Shown piece after piece: positions 37,746 to 47,149 of a stretch of DNA of 64,000 bases. The stretch is from Megalonaias nervosa (Eukaryota; Mollusca; Bivalvia; Unionida; Unionidae): positions 62,001 through 126,000 of the forward strand of contig JAECUM010001156.1 in NCBI GenBank assembly GCA_016617855.1, read 5' to 3'. The position numbers were made by a program, and so were the translations under genes. The notes beneath the pieces were generated by a model. That model was not told the origin of the DNA. It ran no database searches and saw nothing but the letters and a program-made list of their open reading frames with translations. Numbering within the stretch: the stretch's first letter is position 1; each line of letters starts with the position of its first letter.

Positions 37746-39499
37746 TGACTGTCCCTCCATGCTTTGGTGTCTATCTCCTATTTCCAGAGAAAGTTGCTAA
37801 TAGATATAGAACAGTCAAATAAATTACTATCTAGAAACGTTTCGCGAAGATTGGAATAATTTTGTATCGCGAGTCATAGTTCATCGATTTTTGGTATGAT
37901 GTGTCTTACATTGAGGTTTATATGTTGCAGAAACTTTCTTTTTCAAACCAAAATGTGTATAGTGTAGCCAAAAGGTGTAATTTAATGATCTAACGCTCAG
38001 CTGACAAAAATGTTTTGGAGCTCTTTTGTATTATTTTCACACTCAACTAATAAAGATCACTCAGAAACCTGAGTAACTGAAATAAAATCAATGATTTTTA
38101 AATTAAATATTAATTATTTCGGTCCAGAAACTTATAATGGTTTACCGGGTACAGTTTCTAAATTGAGACAAGTACAACTTAGTGAGAAAACATCTCTGGA
38201 AAATCAGTAAAAGTACAAAATTACAAGTAGAAATTATAAGGATCTGTTTATATTTAATATCCAGTAGAACCACAAACAAAATATTAAATAAAAATTAAAT
38301 ATTCAATTTTATAAAGGCATGGATTATCCCTGAAATTAAATTTAAAATATGTATATATATATATATATACTAAATTCAAACAAAAGGTCGCCAATAGTTC
38401 TAAATAGGTTTTAGATAAAATCTGGGCTGTCTTTAGTTCATAGGTTTGACCCAAGAAAGGATAGCTCTTGTATAATATTACTTGAATCCTCTAAAAATAA
38501 AAAATGCATTCCTTAATATTCAAAACACGTATGATATATAGGACGTTGTTATATGCAATCCAATCGATTCTAAACACTCCATAAAAAGTATCGAAGGACT
38601 TCGCGCTATAATTCAAATATGTCCAGTGAAAATAGCTAACATTGTAAAATTTGAGGAATACATCAATATATCAAATATATTTTATTAACTATTTCATGAT
38701 AAGCGCATAAAAACATAAAATACAAGACAAGAATGGATTATAATGGTTGAAATGCAAATAATGTTTAATGTTGATATACCAAGTGAATAGCCATTTGAAC
38801 ATAAATAGGAACAGATAGGATACCAGTATTTAGGATTTGTATAGGCTTCTCTCAACACAAGTTAACTAACAAGTTACAAAATGATTACTGAACCACTTCA
38901 AAATACTCAGAAAGTTTAGAAACTATAAATGTACATGTTACTTGGAAACAAAATATATCAACATTTTTGTAAAATTAGAACCAGGTTCTGAAACGTAAAT
39001 CAAACAACTTTTAAAATTAGTTCAAGGCTCCATTGCCATATATTGCAACTTGGACAGTGTCGTCGTAAAGAGTGAAAAAGAATTGTATCTCAATGACGTT
39101 GGACACAAAAAATTGCTCAATATATCCTATCATGCTTTGCATGAATCTTAAGTCAGTTCACAAGACAAATGATCTAATTGTTTACTATCGATCTGATTGT
39201 ATTCGAATTTGTTATTTATTGTCAAGTAGAGTTGTAAGACATGTGTGCGTTGAATTAAGGCTGAAAAAAGCCCTGAAAAATACCTTCTCTTATATAGATC
39301 AAACAATTTTTATTCCACAGATGTTCGTCGTATTTGTGAGAAAACATTTTTCAAAAGCCTATGGTTTGTGACCATGCCTATGATTTGTGACCCGTGAATG
39401 CAGAGGGACAATCTGTGCAATTTAAGTTATAATAATGAAAAATGTATGCTCCTTTTTAAATTATAACTATGAAAAATCCACAAATACGTGCTCGTGTCT
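37746..39499. other. AT-rich flank, nothing recognised
   Basis: A short (TA)n is at 38351-38368. Bases 39355-39392 hold a small duplication (CCTATGGTTTGTGACCATG and near copy). No gene is supported. GC content jumps at about 39500, where element A begins. Confidence 0.5.
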
Positions 39500-39942
39500 A
39501 AGAAGCTAGTCTGAAAGAAGTCTTACGATGGTTTACGGTGCTTGCACATCAATTACTGCTAGGCATCATTCACATTCCACATCAAACCAAACGCTTTTTT
39601 GAGAGAAACAAAGTAGCCTTGATGCAACTGGCCGATCCTCGCATCGACACTCAAACCAAAAAGCAAATCATTTTGAAACCTGGAGGCAGCGGTTCTCTAG
39701 AAGGTGTCTTCATTCGATCCCTCTTGAAATGGGATCCTAATGCTCCCAAAGTCCTCCCCAAGAATAAAGCCACTCCCCGACGTACCCAGAAGAAAAAGAA
39801 AAAGAGCAACGGTGTCAAGACCAGGTCACAGCCTCAGAAAAAGAAAAAGAAAAGCCCACAGAAAACAGGTTCTACCCGCAAGAGAGGCACTGCAGCCAGG
39901 ACGAAACTTACATTCGCAAACCATGACCTGCCGCAACGGTGA
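39500..39942 (+). pseudogene. minor-capsid-type protein, paralogue 1
   Basis: An open frame without a clear start begins just after a TAA at 39497. It contains SLKEVLRWFTVLAHQLLLG and FFERNKVALMQLADPRID, then a Lys-Gly junction (KPGGSG) and a long Lys-rich tail (KKKKKSNG and similar). The first 75 residues match the layout of the second copy at 41170-41568: a helical segment, then NK/HR..LRxLxD, then a GG junction. Such proteins are small membrane-active or pVI-like virion components in adeno-like elements (inferred). Here the hydrophobic C-terminus expected after the GG is replaced by basic text, which suggests a frameshift or a divergent function. Confidence 0.55.
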
Positions 39943-40178
39943 CCGTTTCTCCGTTGCTTGTGATGCCTGCCAAACCAGATTTGACACGTGTCTTTCCTAA
40001 TTTGATGAAAAATTGGAAACTCGCGTCTCCAAGAACTTCTTCTCCAGCTGTGACACCCTTTTCCTCTTTAGCGGCAGTGGCCGCTGCTCACAAAGTACCT
40101 GCCCCCAAAATCAAAGTCCAAGAGAGATCGGGCGTGTTAAAGAGTTTACTTGATTTGTCAAAGCAAGAACTGTCCTGA
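39939..40178 (+). CDS. hypothetical small protein of element A
   Basis: A 79-codon frame overlaps the end of the previous frame by four bases (ATGA). It is rich in Ala, Pro, Ser and Lys, with SSLAAVAAAHKVPAPKIKVQ in the middle. No domain is recognised. Its position between two virion-type genes and its composition fit a small structural protein, but it could also be the frameshifted tail of the preceding gene. Confidence 0.35.
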   Translation: MTVSPLLVMPAKPDLTRVFPNLMKNWKLASPRTSSPAVTPFSSLAAVAAAHKVPAPKIKVQERSGVLKSLLDLSKQELS

Positions 40179-40266
40179 TTGAGTCCGTTGCGAACCCCTC
40201 CACGACGTGTGATGCCTGCCATGAAAATTATATGACGAGCCGACAATTAGTGGCCACGCATTCCAG

Positions 40267-40301
40267 TATAAAAAAGACCTGAGGTAAACGATAGGTTCAG
40301 T
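40267..40301 (+). promoter_or_regulatory. TATA-initiator promoter for pX-like copy 1
   Basis: TATAAAAAA at 40267-40275 is followed by TCAGT at 40297-40301. The distance from the TATA T to the initiator A is 32 bp, as in animal core promoters. Confidence 0.65.
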
Positions 40302-40327
40302 GTTTTTTTGTTCCTGAACACCCAAAG

Positions 40328-40522
40328 ATAGCCCCTCAAAGAAGTACACACCGTCGTTCTTCTGTCCAAAAAGGAAAAGATAAAAGAAAAGGACAGTCAT
40401 GTCATCCGAAAAAGCGCTTCGCCAAACATCGACGTCACCCCCAGAAAAGACACACTCGTCCAAAGAAAAAGAGGAGCAACCAAAAGGGAGGATTTTTCTG
40501 TCAAACCTTATCAGACAAATAA
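40328..40522 (+). pseudogene. pX/mu-like core peptide, copy 1 (start lost)
   Basis: Arg, Lys, His and Ser dominate. The frame carries SVQKGKDKRKG, AKHRRHPQKRHTRPKKKR, then QKGGFF, a basic stretch followed by GGF as in adenovirus pX (mu) core peptides that condense the genome. Copies 2 and 3 start at the ATG in AAGATGTCCCC. Here the same place reads AAGATAGCCCC, so the start codon is lost. It forms the first of three tandem cassettes, each with its own promoter. Confidence 0.6.
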
Positions 40523-40555
40523 GATTAAAGGACGCATGTCAAGCCCGACTTCAGT
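40523..40555 (+). promoter_or_regulatory. TATA-initiator promoter for pX-like copy 2
   Basis: GATTAAAGG at 40523-40531 and TCAGT at 40551-40555 are spaced 28 bp. The text between (GTCAAGCC) is shared with copy 3 and the next gene. Confidence 0.65.
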
Positions 40556-40581
40556 GTATTTTTTGCTCCTGAACCAAAAAG

Positions 40582-40818
40582 ATGTCCCCTCAAGAAGTGC
40601 ACACCATCGTCGTTCTCCTGTCCAAAAAGGAAAAAGAAAAGGACAGTCACGTCATCCGAAAAAAACGCTTAGCCAAGCATCGATGTCACCCCCAGAAAAG
40701 GAGAAGTAAACAAAGGGGATGCTGTTTTGGCAATATAGAAAATATAGTCAAAAAGTTTAAACAAAAACTCTTATCAAAAATAAAAAATAAGATAAAAGGA
40801 CACGTGCCAAGCCATTGA
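40582..40818 (+). pseudogene. pX/mu-like core peptide, copy 2
   Basis: The frame starts at the conserved ATGTCCCC. It keeps KKRLAKHRCHPQKRRSKQRG, but the GGF motif is changed to GCCFG and the first third is frameshifted relative to copy 3. The C-terminal extension is Lys-rich (KKFKQKLLSKIKNKIK) and helical. It is the middle cassette of the tandem array. Confidence 0.6.
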
Positions 40819-40825
40819 CTTCAGT
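40791..40825 (+). promoter_or_regulatory. TATA-initiator promoter for pX-like copy 3
   Basis: GATAAAAGG at 40791-40799 and TCAGT at 40821-40825 are spaced 30 bp. Confidence 0.7.
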
Positions 40826-40855
40826 GTATTTGTGTGTGCTCCTGAACGCTCAAAG

Positions 40856-41080
40856 ATGTCCCCTCGAAGAAGTGCACACCGTCACCATTGTCGTTCTTCT
40901 GTCCAGAAAGGAAAAGGAAAAAGAAAAAGACATTCTCGTCGTCCAAAAAAACACTTAGCCAAACATCGACGTCACCTCCAGAAAAGACATACTCGTCCAA
41001 AGAAAAAGTGGAGCTGCCGAAGAGGAGGATTCTTTGGCGATACTGGAAAACAAATCGTCACCTTTTTGACGAAGCGATAG
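40856..41080 (+). CDS. pX/mu-like core peptide, copy 3 (intact)
   Basis: The frame is 74 codons from the conserved ATG in AAGATGTCCCC (an upstream in-frame ATG at 40832 exists but lies inside the leader). It encodes RRSAHRHHCRSSVQKGKGKR, HSRRPKKHLAKHRRHLQKRH and CRRGGFFGDTGKQIVTF. This is a highly basic peptide with a processing-site-like RRGGFFG and a short hydrophobic end. That is the plan of adenovirus pX/mu and its Polinton relatives, which bind packaged DNA. It is the only copy of the three with no break. Function is inferred from composition and the GGF motif. Confidence 0.65.
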   Translation: MSPRRSAHRHHCRSSVQKGKGKRKRHSRRPKKHLAKHRRHLQKRHTRPKKKWSCRRGGFFGDTGKQIVTFLTKR

Positions 41081-41089
41081 TCCAAAAAG

Positions 41090-41124
41090 GATTAAAGGCC
41101 ATGTGTCAAGTCATCGACGTTAGT
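41090..41124 (+). promoter_or_regulatory. TATA-initiator promoter for minor-capsid paralogue 2
   Basis: GATTAAAGG at 41090-41098 and TTAGT at 41120-41124 are spaced 30 bp. The following leader (TATTTTT..TGATCCGGAACC..AAGATG) is a diverged copy of the pX leaders. Confidence 0.6.
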
Positions 41125-41169
41125 CTATTTTTCGTGTGTGATCCGGAACCAACCAGCCAACAAACAAAG

Positions 41170-41568
41170 ATGTCACCCACCCCCCAAGAGACATCCTTCT
41201 TCTACCCCCAAAGGAAAGAAAAGAAAAGGACTGCCTCCTCGTTTAGTCAAACATTGGGACATGTTGTCCGTCCTGTCCAAAGCTTCTCCATCCATGAGAA
41301 AACACCTCATTCAAACTGCCTCCAAAGACGTCATCGATACCGTGAGCGAATGTTGTCTGAATGTCTGAATGTCAGAAAGAATGCTTAGCCAAACATCGAC
41401 ACGTTCTTCGCCAAATGGTCCAAAAAAAAAATACCCATTTGTCAAAAGAAAAAGATGTTAGTGCAACGCGGAGGGATTTTACCCCTGTTGATACTTCTTA
41501 CCAAAGTAATAGCGGCACCTATGTTGGATATGTTGGGAAATATTTTACCCGCGATAGCTCCAAGATAA
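41170..41568 (+). pseudogene. minor-capsid/membrane-active protein, paralogue 2
   Basis: The start is the leader-conserved ATG at 41170. A C-rich run (CACCCACCCCCC) then shifts the frame. Successive frames give LPPRLVKHWDMLSVLSKASP and TASKDVIDTVSECCLNV (41230-41365), then LAKHRHVLRQMVQKK (41380-41440), then a hydrophobic tail starting LVQRGGILPLLILLTKVIAA, which ends at TAA 41566-41568. The order helical SP..R, CCLN, HR..LR, RGG, hydrophobic end is that of a small protein conserved in many animal Maverick elements. By analogy with adenovirus pVI it may be a membrane-active internal capsid protein. At least two frameshifts break it. Confidence 0.65.
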
Positions 41569-41580
41569 AAGGGTCAAGAA

Positions 41581-41615
41581 GATAAAAGGGACCCCTGGAA
41601 TCAAAAGATCTCAGA
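41581..41615 (+). promoter_or_regulatory. TATA-initiator promoter for ORF at 41634
   Basis: GATAAAAGG at 41581-41589 and TCAGA at 41611-41615 are spaced 30 bp. Another GATAAAAGG lies 17 bp upstream and overlaps the previous stop codon. Confidence 0.65.
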
Positions 41616-41633
41616 CGTGACCATTGAAATCCG

Positions 41634-42305
41634 ATGGAAGAACGAAAACTGGCTTTAGTGTCTTACAAGCGATGGATGGAATACCATCGTTGGCAAGAAC
41701 AACGGACCCCGCATTTACCTCCCAATCTTCATTTGACAGAGATGTCCCAGTTACAACACGAATTGCAATCGTTGATGGATCGCAGCGATTTGTCAGAAAC
41801 GGAAAAATCTCAACAGTACGGTCAACTGTTGCAACGACTGCAACTCTTTCACTAGAAAGCTTTAGACGAAACAGCTCTACCCACTCTGAAAGATTTTAAG
41901 ACCCTGATGAAAAGTCCACCACTACCCCCAGCGGTCAAGACAGATACAGCCCTACGGATGCCTGAGGAAGAAGAGGCACGAGAAGTCTTTCAAACACCGT
42001 CAGCAGCTCCCATCCCTAGTAAGACTGCAGAGTCTTTGTTGACCCCTTCCCCTACACCCCAACGAGAAGAACTTAAAGCTTGGGTTAAAGAGATGATGTC
42101 CACTCCTCCTTCGACAGAAGTCAAAAAGAAAGAACGGAAGCCAGAAGTGAAAAAAGAAACGAAGACCAAAGCCATCACATTATCGCCACCACCACACCAA
42201 CACCACTACCCTCGACTACTACTCCCGTGGCACATCGGACACGTAAAGCCGTTTCTAAACCACCCCCTTGCCCCATCCAGAGTAGAATTAGTGAAGAGTG
42301 GATAA
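41634..42305 (+). pseudogene. Pro/Lys-rich virion-associated protein of element A
   Basis: One frame of about 223 codons is interrupted by a single TAG at 41853-41855. Residues 35-72 are a helical region, SQLQHELQSLMDRSDLSETE followed by LLQRLQLF. The middle is rich in Pro, Glu and Ser, followed by EELKAWVKEMM and a Lys-rich stretch. Near the end an alternative frame (TTTPVA, RKAVSKPPPC) looks more protein-like, so a late frameshift is possible. Proteins with this plan precede the integrase in related Maverick elements (from memory). Their role is not known to me. Confidence 0.55.
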
Positions 42306-42316
42306 CTTATTAAAAA

Positions 42317-43393
42317 ATGGAGATGATGTTAGCCAGCATTTACTACGATCCATCCCATCCTGCAGGTTACGGAGGAGTTCAGAAATTTTATCGTGCTGCC
42401 AAAACTCGACTCAAAAATGTCCGTTTACCTCAAGTACAACGATGGTTACAAGAACAAGCCACGTACACCTTACACAAACCCATTCGACGAAACTTTTCCA
42501 GAACTTGCACCCGAGTGGAGGGCATCGGTCATCAATGGCAAGCCGATTTAGCCGATTTGGCCACCTACAATCGTGGCTACAAATATTTGTTTTGTATCAT
42601 CGACGTCTTTTCCAAATTTGCCTGGGTTGTGCCATTGACTTCCAAATCGAGCAGTGAGTTAGTGCGAGCCCTCCAACTGGTGTTGAAACAAAGCGGGAGT
42701 CATCATCTTCGATGGCAAACCGACAAAGGCAACGAATTTCTGAACCAATCTTTCCAAAAAGAATTGAAGAAACGTGACATTCATTTTTTCACCACCGAGA
42801 ATCCCGAAACCAAAGCCAGTATCGTGGAACGTTTTCAACGCACCTTGAAAACACGCGTGTGGAAATATTTTACGCATCAACACACTCTCAAGTACATCGA
42901 CGTCTTGCCGCACCTGGTCCAAGCGTACAACCAATCTTACCATCGGAGCATTGACTCCCGACAACGAAGTGACCGTCTTCGAGCGCCTGTTTGGTACGTC
43001 CCCGACGGTGATTGTCCCCAAGAAAGGTGAAGTGTTGTCAGCAGAAGATTGGGTGCGCATTGGCAAAACCAAACGCACTTTTGACAAAGGTTACTTACCT
43101 AACTGGACCACCGAATTGTTCGTGTCACTGAACGAGTGCGTGGCCGTTATCCTCCCGTCTATAAATTGGAAGACATGAACGGGGAAGTGTTAAATGAAAC
43201 ATTTTACTTTCCCAAGTTATGACGTGTGACCAGAAAAGAAGACGTGTACAAGATAGAAAGCATTCTCGATCGAAGAACACGAAAAGTGGGAAAACGACGT
43301 GTCAAAGAAGTCAAAGTACGTTGGAAAGGATATCCTCCCAGTTTTGACTCTTGGATCGACACTTCGCAAATCATCGACTATATAAAGAAGTGA
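42317..43393 (+). pseudogene. Polinton-type integrase with chromodomain
   Basis: The N-terminal part (42317-42530) has a zinc-finger-like position without clear HHCC residues. The rve core follows: HQWQADLADLATYNRGYKY holds the first catalytic Asp, WQTDKGNEF the second, and ASIVERFQRTLK the Glu, with 34 residues between the last two. A frameshift near 42948 leads into an SH3-like segment (LFGTSPTVIV..KGYLPNWTTELF). A second shift near 43130 and a TGA near 43219 precede a chromodomain (VYKIESILDRRTRKVG..VRWKGYPPSFDSWID). This is the integrase that inserts Polinton/Maverick DNA. The core itself is intact, but the full protein is not. Confidence 0.9.
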
Positions 43394-43398
43394 CCATC

Positions 43399-43803
43399 AT
43401 GCCCTTCAACACAGCCTCAGCTACTGCAGTGACCAATCCTTCCCCCAGTTCTTCTCAGTAAGATCTACAAAAGCAACCCTTGCGGGTGTGGTGTGGAGAA
43501 CGTGTGCCTAAAACTCAAATCGTCTTTTTCTGCCAGATCTTTGTGGTGTATTGTGTCATCGGTGCTGCCATTGCCAATTTGAGTTTGCAACAAGGAGACA
43601 AACAATTGTGGACCATTTTACTGAGCAGTTGCATTGGTTACCTTCTCCCCAATCCGTCCCTGAAATATTCCTCGAACGGGAACAACAACGGGAGCCTTGC
43701 GTCCAACGTCAGTCACCCTCCCAACAGTCACCATCACAATCCTCTTTTAGACACTCCTCTGACTTCCAGCGACCCCTCGGACACTAGAACTCTGGAATTA
43801 TGA
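43399..43803 (+). pseudogene. small membrane protein of element A
   Basis: The frame begins MPFNTASATA at 43399, six bases after the integrase stop, meets a TAA about 20 codons later and then stays open to 43803. It carries two hydrophobic stretches: IVFFCQIFVVYCVIGAAIAN and LWTILLSSCIGYLLPNP, the second ending in a conserved-looking PNP. The tail is Asn-, Ser- and His-rich. A two-helix protein with this ending sits just before the penton gene in other Maverick elements (from memory). A virion or membrane role is likely, but its function is unknown. Confidence 0.6.
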
Positions 43804-44230
43804 ATAACCAATTTTACTTGACGTTACCCAGTGGAGGTGTTTCCCAAAAACACCTTGTGCTGTTACACGGCCAAATTACCTCAAGCCATCCAATTGGATC
43901 ACGAAGCCCATTGGGAAGTGGCTTTAGTGGAAATGATTCACTCTACACAAATCCTAAATATCCTTCCAAATCAAAACACTTTTACGGTGGAAGTTTATCA
44001 CGAGCAAGTGCAACAAAACTTGGATGAACGCACCACTGCAAGTGACTCTATGAAAACACAAGACCCCAAAACTAAACGGTTCACCTATCTGTTGACCGTT
44101 CCTGCAGGCTATTATTTTAGCGGTCAACATTTTGGTGAACACGATTGCTACCAAATTCAATGCCGTGTTTGGCAAAGCCTTGGAGAAAACCAGAAAAAGT
44201 GTCACCCTCGAGTACCATAAAATAGCTCGT
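43800..44230 (+). pseudogene. penton/minor-capsid-like protein, N-terminal part
   Basis: It starts MNNQFYLTLPSGG, overlapping the previous stop as ATTATGA. Frameshifts near 43830 and 44130 move the reading through YTAKLPQAIQLDHEAHWEVA and LVEMIHSTQ, then TFTVEVYHE, then ATKFNAVFGKALEKTRKSVT. A beta-rich N-terminus beginning FYLTLPS with WEVALVE is the hallmark of the second capsid protein in these elements (penton-like by inference). The frame then runs without a stop into unrelated capsid sequence at about 44230, so the C-terminal half is deleted. Confidence 0.65.
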
Positions 44231-44760
44231 CGCCTACTGAAAACTTTCACCATTGCTGCTGGACTCCGATCCAAGATCGAAGATCATCTGTTCCAAGGAC
44301 AGTTACCCAAACGTTTAATCGTTGGTATCGTCAGCAATGCAGCCCTCAACGGAGTCCACGATCAAAATCCTTTCCAGTTTAAGCACTACAGAGTGTCCAA
44401 GATCGAAGTCAGTCGCGATGTCAAGACCTTGTGTACCAGACCCTTCGAACCTAACTTTGCCCAGAAGAATTACTTGAGATCGTACTTGTCCCTGTACGAA
44501 GCTACCGGACAGCTAGGAACCAACACCAGTCACGGCATTTCGTACGAAGATTATGTAGGAGGTTATACTTTGTGAGCCTTTGATTTCACTCCAGACCAAG
44601 GCAGCGACAAGGGACATTTCCACCCTATAAAATCGGGTCAACTGCGTGTGGAACTTCAGTTTGCAGAAGCTCTCGCCGAGACGGTGAACGTCATCTTGTA
44701 TGCTGAATTCGATAATACCATAGAAATCAACAGTTTGAGAGAAGTCATTCTAGACTATTA
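44230..44760 (+). pseudogene. major capsid protein, C-terminal third
   Basis: The frame gives KIEDHLFQGQLPKRLIVGIV, NPFQFKHYRVSKIEVSRD, SYLSLYEATGQLGTNTSHGI and DYVGGYTL, then a TGA at 44573-44575. It continues with AFDFTPDQGSDKGHFHPIKS, VELQFAEALAETVNVILYAE and EVILDY to TAG 44759-44761. These are the second jelly-roll and C-terminus of the double-jelly-roll major capsid protein of a Maverick family widespread in animals. The first two thirds are missing. The left boundary is a deletion joint with the penton-like gene. Confidence 0.75.
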
Positions 44761-44766
44761 GTAACT

Positions 44767-44950
44767 ATGGAAGACTCTTACCCTTCTTTGAACAGTAGAG
44801 AATCTTTGGAAATGGAATTGGAGGATACCGTGAAAGCAGAACCCCAAGACAAATACGAGAGGACATAGTGGTCACGTCCAGATGGCCAGAACAAGAACAA
44901 CATTTAGTGTCCTGTTTTGCCAAACACCTGGCGGATAAAATTACGGAATT
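44767..44950 (+). pseudogene. unknown 5' gene fragment of element A
   Basis: ATG at 44767 opens MEDSYPSLNSRESLEMELED and a short acidic, Lys-containing segment that stops at TAG 44869. After a shift the text VTSRWPEQEQHLVSCFAKHL continues to about 44950. No domain is recognised. It is probably the start of the next element A gene, cut by the LINE insertion. Confidence 0.4.
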
Positions 44951-45968
44951 ACGGAATTGACCATGGAGAAACAGCGAACCTTCAGTCAACATAACGATCA
45001 AAACATTGGACAAAAAACAACACAACCCCTGGAAACTTCTAACCTCAATAAACCAAATCCTGGAAAACCGATACGGATCCTACACCAAGATCTACACAGA
45101 CGGCTCAAAATCACAAGAATTAAACAGAACAGCGGCAGTATTGGTAGTGCCCGAGCTCAACCAAAAAATAGAAGTCAGATTACCAGACGGATGCTCCATC
45201 TACACTGCGGAATTCTGGGCGATTAAACAAGCACTGACCTGGTTAAAAAGCCAAACCAACAACAAACAATATGTCATCATCACGGACTCGCTAAGTGTAC
45301 TACAGTCAATAGAATCAGGATCATGACGAAACAGGAGCAACATGCTAGAGGAAACATTATACACCCTACGACAACTGGAATTAAACCTGTTCAAGGTCAA
45401 GTTCCTATGGGTGCCCTCTCACATTAACCTAACAGGAAACGATAAAGCAGACTTAGCTGCCAAACAGAGTATTCAACACAGCGAAATTCAACACATATCT
45501 TACAGCGTGCAAGAACTATATAGCGAAGTCCGACAAAGAATCTACGAAAAATGGCAACTTCAATGGGACAACTCGACCAAGGGCAGACAACTTTACCAAA
45601 TACAGAAATACGCAACCAGAACCACCAAGACACCAAAAACACTTCAAACAGACGAACTAAGAGTAATCAACAAAATCAAAACAGGGAAAACGCTTCTACG
45701 GACCAGCCTCGGAAAATACATCGCGACTCAACAAGACAACAACCAAAACTGCCCACATTGCACAGAACTGGAAACACTAGACCATATTTTCAACGACTGC
45801 AGCAAATACCAAGCTCAAAGGAAACTGTTCAAGGAATACCAACAACGCATCGGCTCCCAGGACAGGTACCCGGACACACTAGATACAACAAAGAACAAGA
45901 ACTTGGAAATGACATACAACAACATCATCAGATTCCTAAAGACAATCAACAAGTTCCAAGACATATAA
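44950..45968 (+). pseudogene. LINE 3' fragment with RNase H domain
   Basis: The frame reads YTKIYTDGSKSQELN (first RNase H Asp), then IYTAEFWAIKQAL (Glu) and YVIITDSLSVLQSIES (Asp). A TGA follows at 45324, then VKFLWVPSHINLTGNDKADL (last His/Asp). After the domain a helical region ends in CPHCTELETLDHIFNDC, the CCHC-like ending of I/Jockey-group LINE proteins. The polymerase part is absent, so this is a 5'-truncated insertion, placed into element A. One stop codon apart, the frame is clean, so it is younger than most remnants here. Confidence 0.85.
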
Positions 45969-46486
45969 ACTCAATTGACGACTAACAACAGGGCAAAAAC
46001 GACCAAGTCAACTAACAAGCGGACAGACAACAAGACAAAAACAACCAAGACAACAGACAAACCGACTGAACAAACCAAATACAAACAGACTATAACCGGT
46101 AGCCAGACCAAAACAAAAGCCAAATAAAAACGACACAAAAACACAACAGAACAACTGTATCCTTTTAAGTTAGCCGAAGGCTAGGTAGGTAAGCATATAT
46201 CATCAAAACACAATCATTAAACATAAAAACCAACAAACATACAGCAACATCATGCGAAAATCCTTCTAAATTAGTCAAACTCCAGGTAGGTAAGCATATA
46301 ACATCAAAACATAAACACATAATCATTGAACATAAAAACCAGCAAACATATAGCACACTGGCATGAAATCACCAAACCCATTTACAATCCCTAGGCATGA
46401 CCATACAGCATGAACCGACCATACTCAACTAAAAGCATGATCTTACCATTATAAGGTGGGGGGGGGAAGAGGTGGAGGGGGGGATT

Positions 46487-46526
<40 letters not shown>

Positions 46527-46682
46527 AAAAAAATTTAAAAAAAATTTAATTGTTATATCACTCCTTTTTCTACTACCCCAAGCATGAACACTAGCCCATA
46601 TAAACCTTGACACAAAATGGACAACTACAGACAGAATAAAAGGGAACACATATACAACAACAGGGAATCACCGAGTGCAGAC
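45969..46682. other. LINE 3' UTR-like, CAA-rich, with 101-bp duplication
   Basis: The sequence is C/A-rich and lacks frames. The block at 46159 (TAGGTAGGTAAGCATAT) repeats at 46260. A G run at 46459-46466 and (TA)n at 46494-46518 follow. Confidence 0.6.
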
Positions 46683-46790
46683 CAAATATTTTAAACAAGA
46701 GCTAGGGTAAATAGACCAGCAAATACCTGGGTCGGATCCAGACAACGACAAACCAGCACTACAAACAGACCTATCACCAAGGCCCGGACA
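46683..46790. repeat. ~95-bp block, copy 1 of 3
   Basis: GCTAGGGTAAATAGACCAGC..CCTGGGTCGGATCC..CAAGGCCCGGACACATA recurs at 46910-47015 and 48523-48625. The last two flank the 85-bp minisatellite. Confidence 0.75.
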
Positions 46791-46824
46791 CATATATTAC
46801 AGATATTACTTATATTCAATCTAT

Positions 46825-46832
46825 ATACATAT

Positions 46833-46867
<35 letters not shown>

Positions 46868-46870
46868 TTT
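46825..46870. repeat. (TTTA)n microsatellite
   Basis: About eleven copies of TTTA. Confidence 0.95.
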
Positions 46871-46909
46871 GTATTAGTTCATATTCTTTTAAGGATGCTG
46901 AGAGCATTA

Positions 46910-47015
46910 CACAGGTGCTAGGGAAAATAGACTAGCTGATACCTGGGCGGAACCCTGACCTCGGCAAGCCAGTGCTGAGTCAAGATTTTTCACCATGGGC
47001 CCGGCACATAAAAAC
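46910..47015. repeat. ~95-bp block, copy 2 of 3
   Basis: GCTAGGGAAAATAGACTAGC, CCTGGGCGGAACCCTGAC, GGCAAGCCAGTGCTGA, GGGCCCGGCACATA. Confidence 0.75.
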
Positions 47016-47149
47016 AATTATTATCTTTATTTAAATTCCATTTATTTATTTTTCCTCTTTCCTTTATAGACTAATCTTATCTATTTATTTTATTTATTGC
47101 AAATGTCTTACTATCACTCCTCCTCTAAAAATTTCTCTCTCTCTCTCTT

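Larger units (their letters stand above)
39500..44950 (+). mobile_element. element A: Polinton/Maverick-type virus-like element, decayed
   Basis: GC content near one half contrasts with about one third in the flanks. Genes follow one another on the plus strand with little spacing: minor-capsid-type proteins, pX/mu-like core peptides, a chromodomain integrase, a small membrane protein, a penton-like protein and the end of the major capsid protein. This gene set is that of Polinton/Maverick elements of invertebrates. A polymerase, ATPase and protease are not visible. Terminal inverted repeats were not found. The right side is cut by a LINE at about 44950 and may continue in 49.2-51.3 kb. Confidence 0.85.

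Noticed and set aside
45551..45985. 144-codon plus-strand ORF inside the LINE
   Set aside because: It is a shifted frame of the RNase H-containing LINE protein, which has the catalytic motifs.
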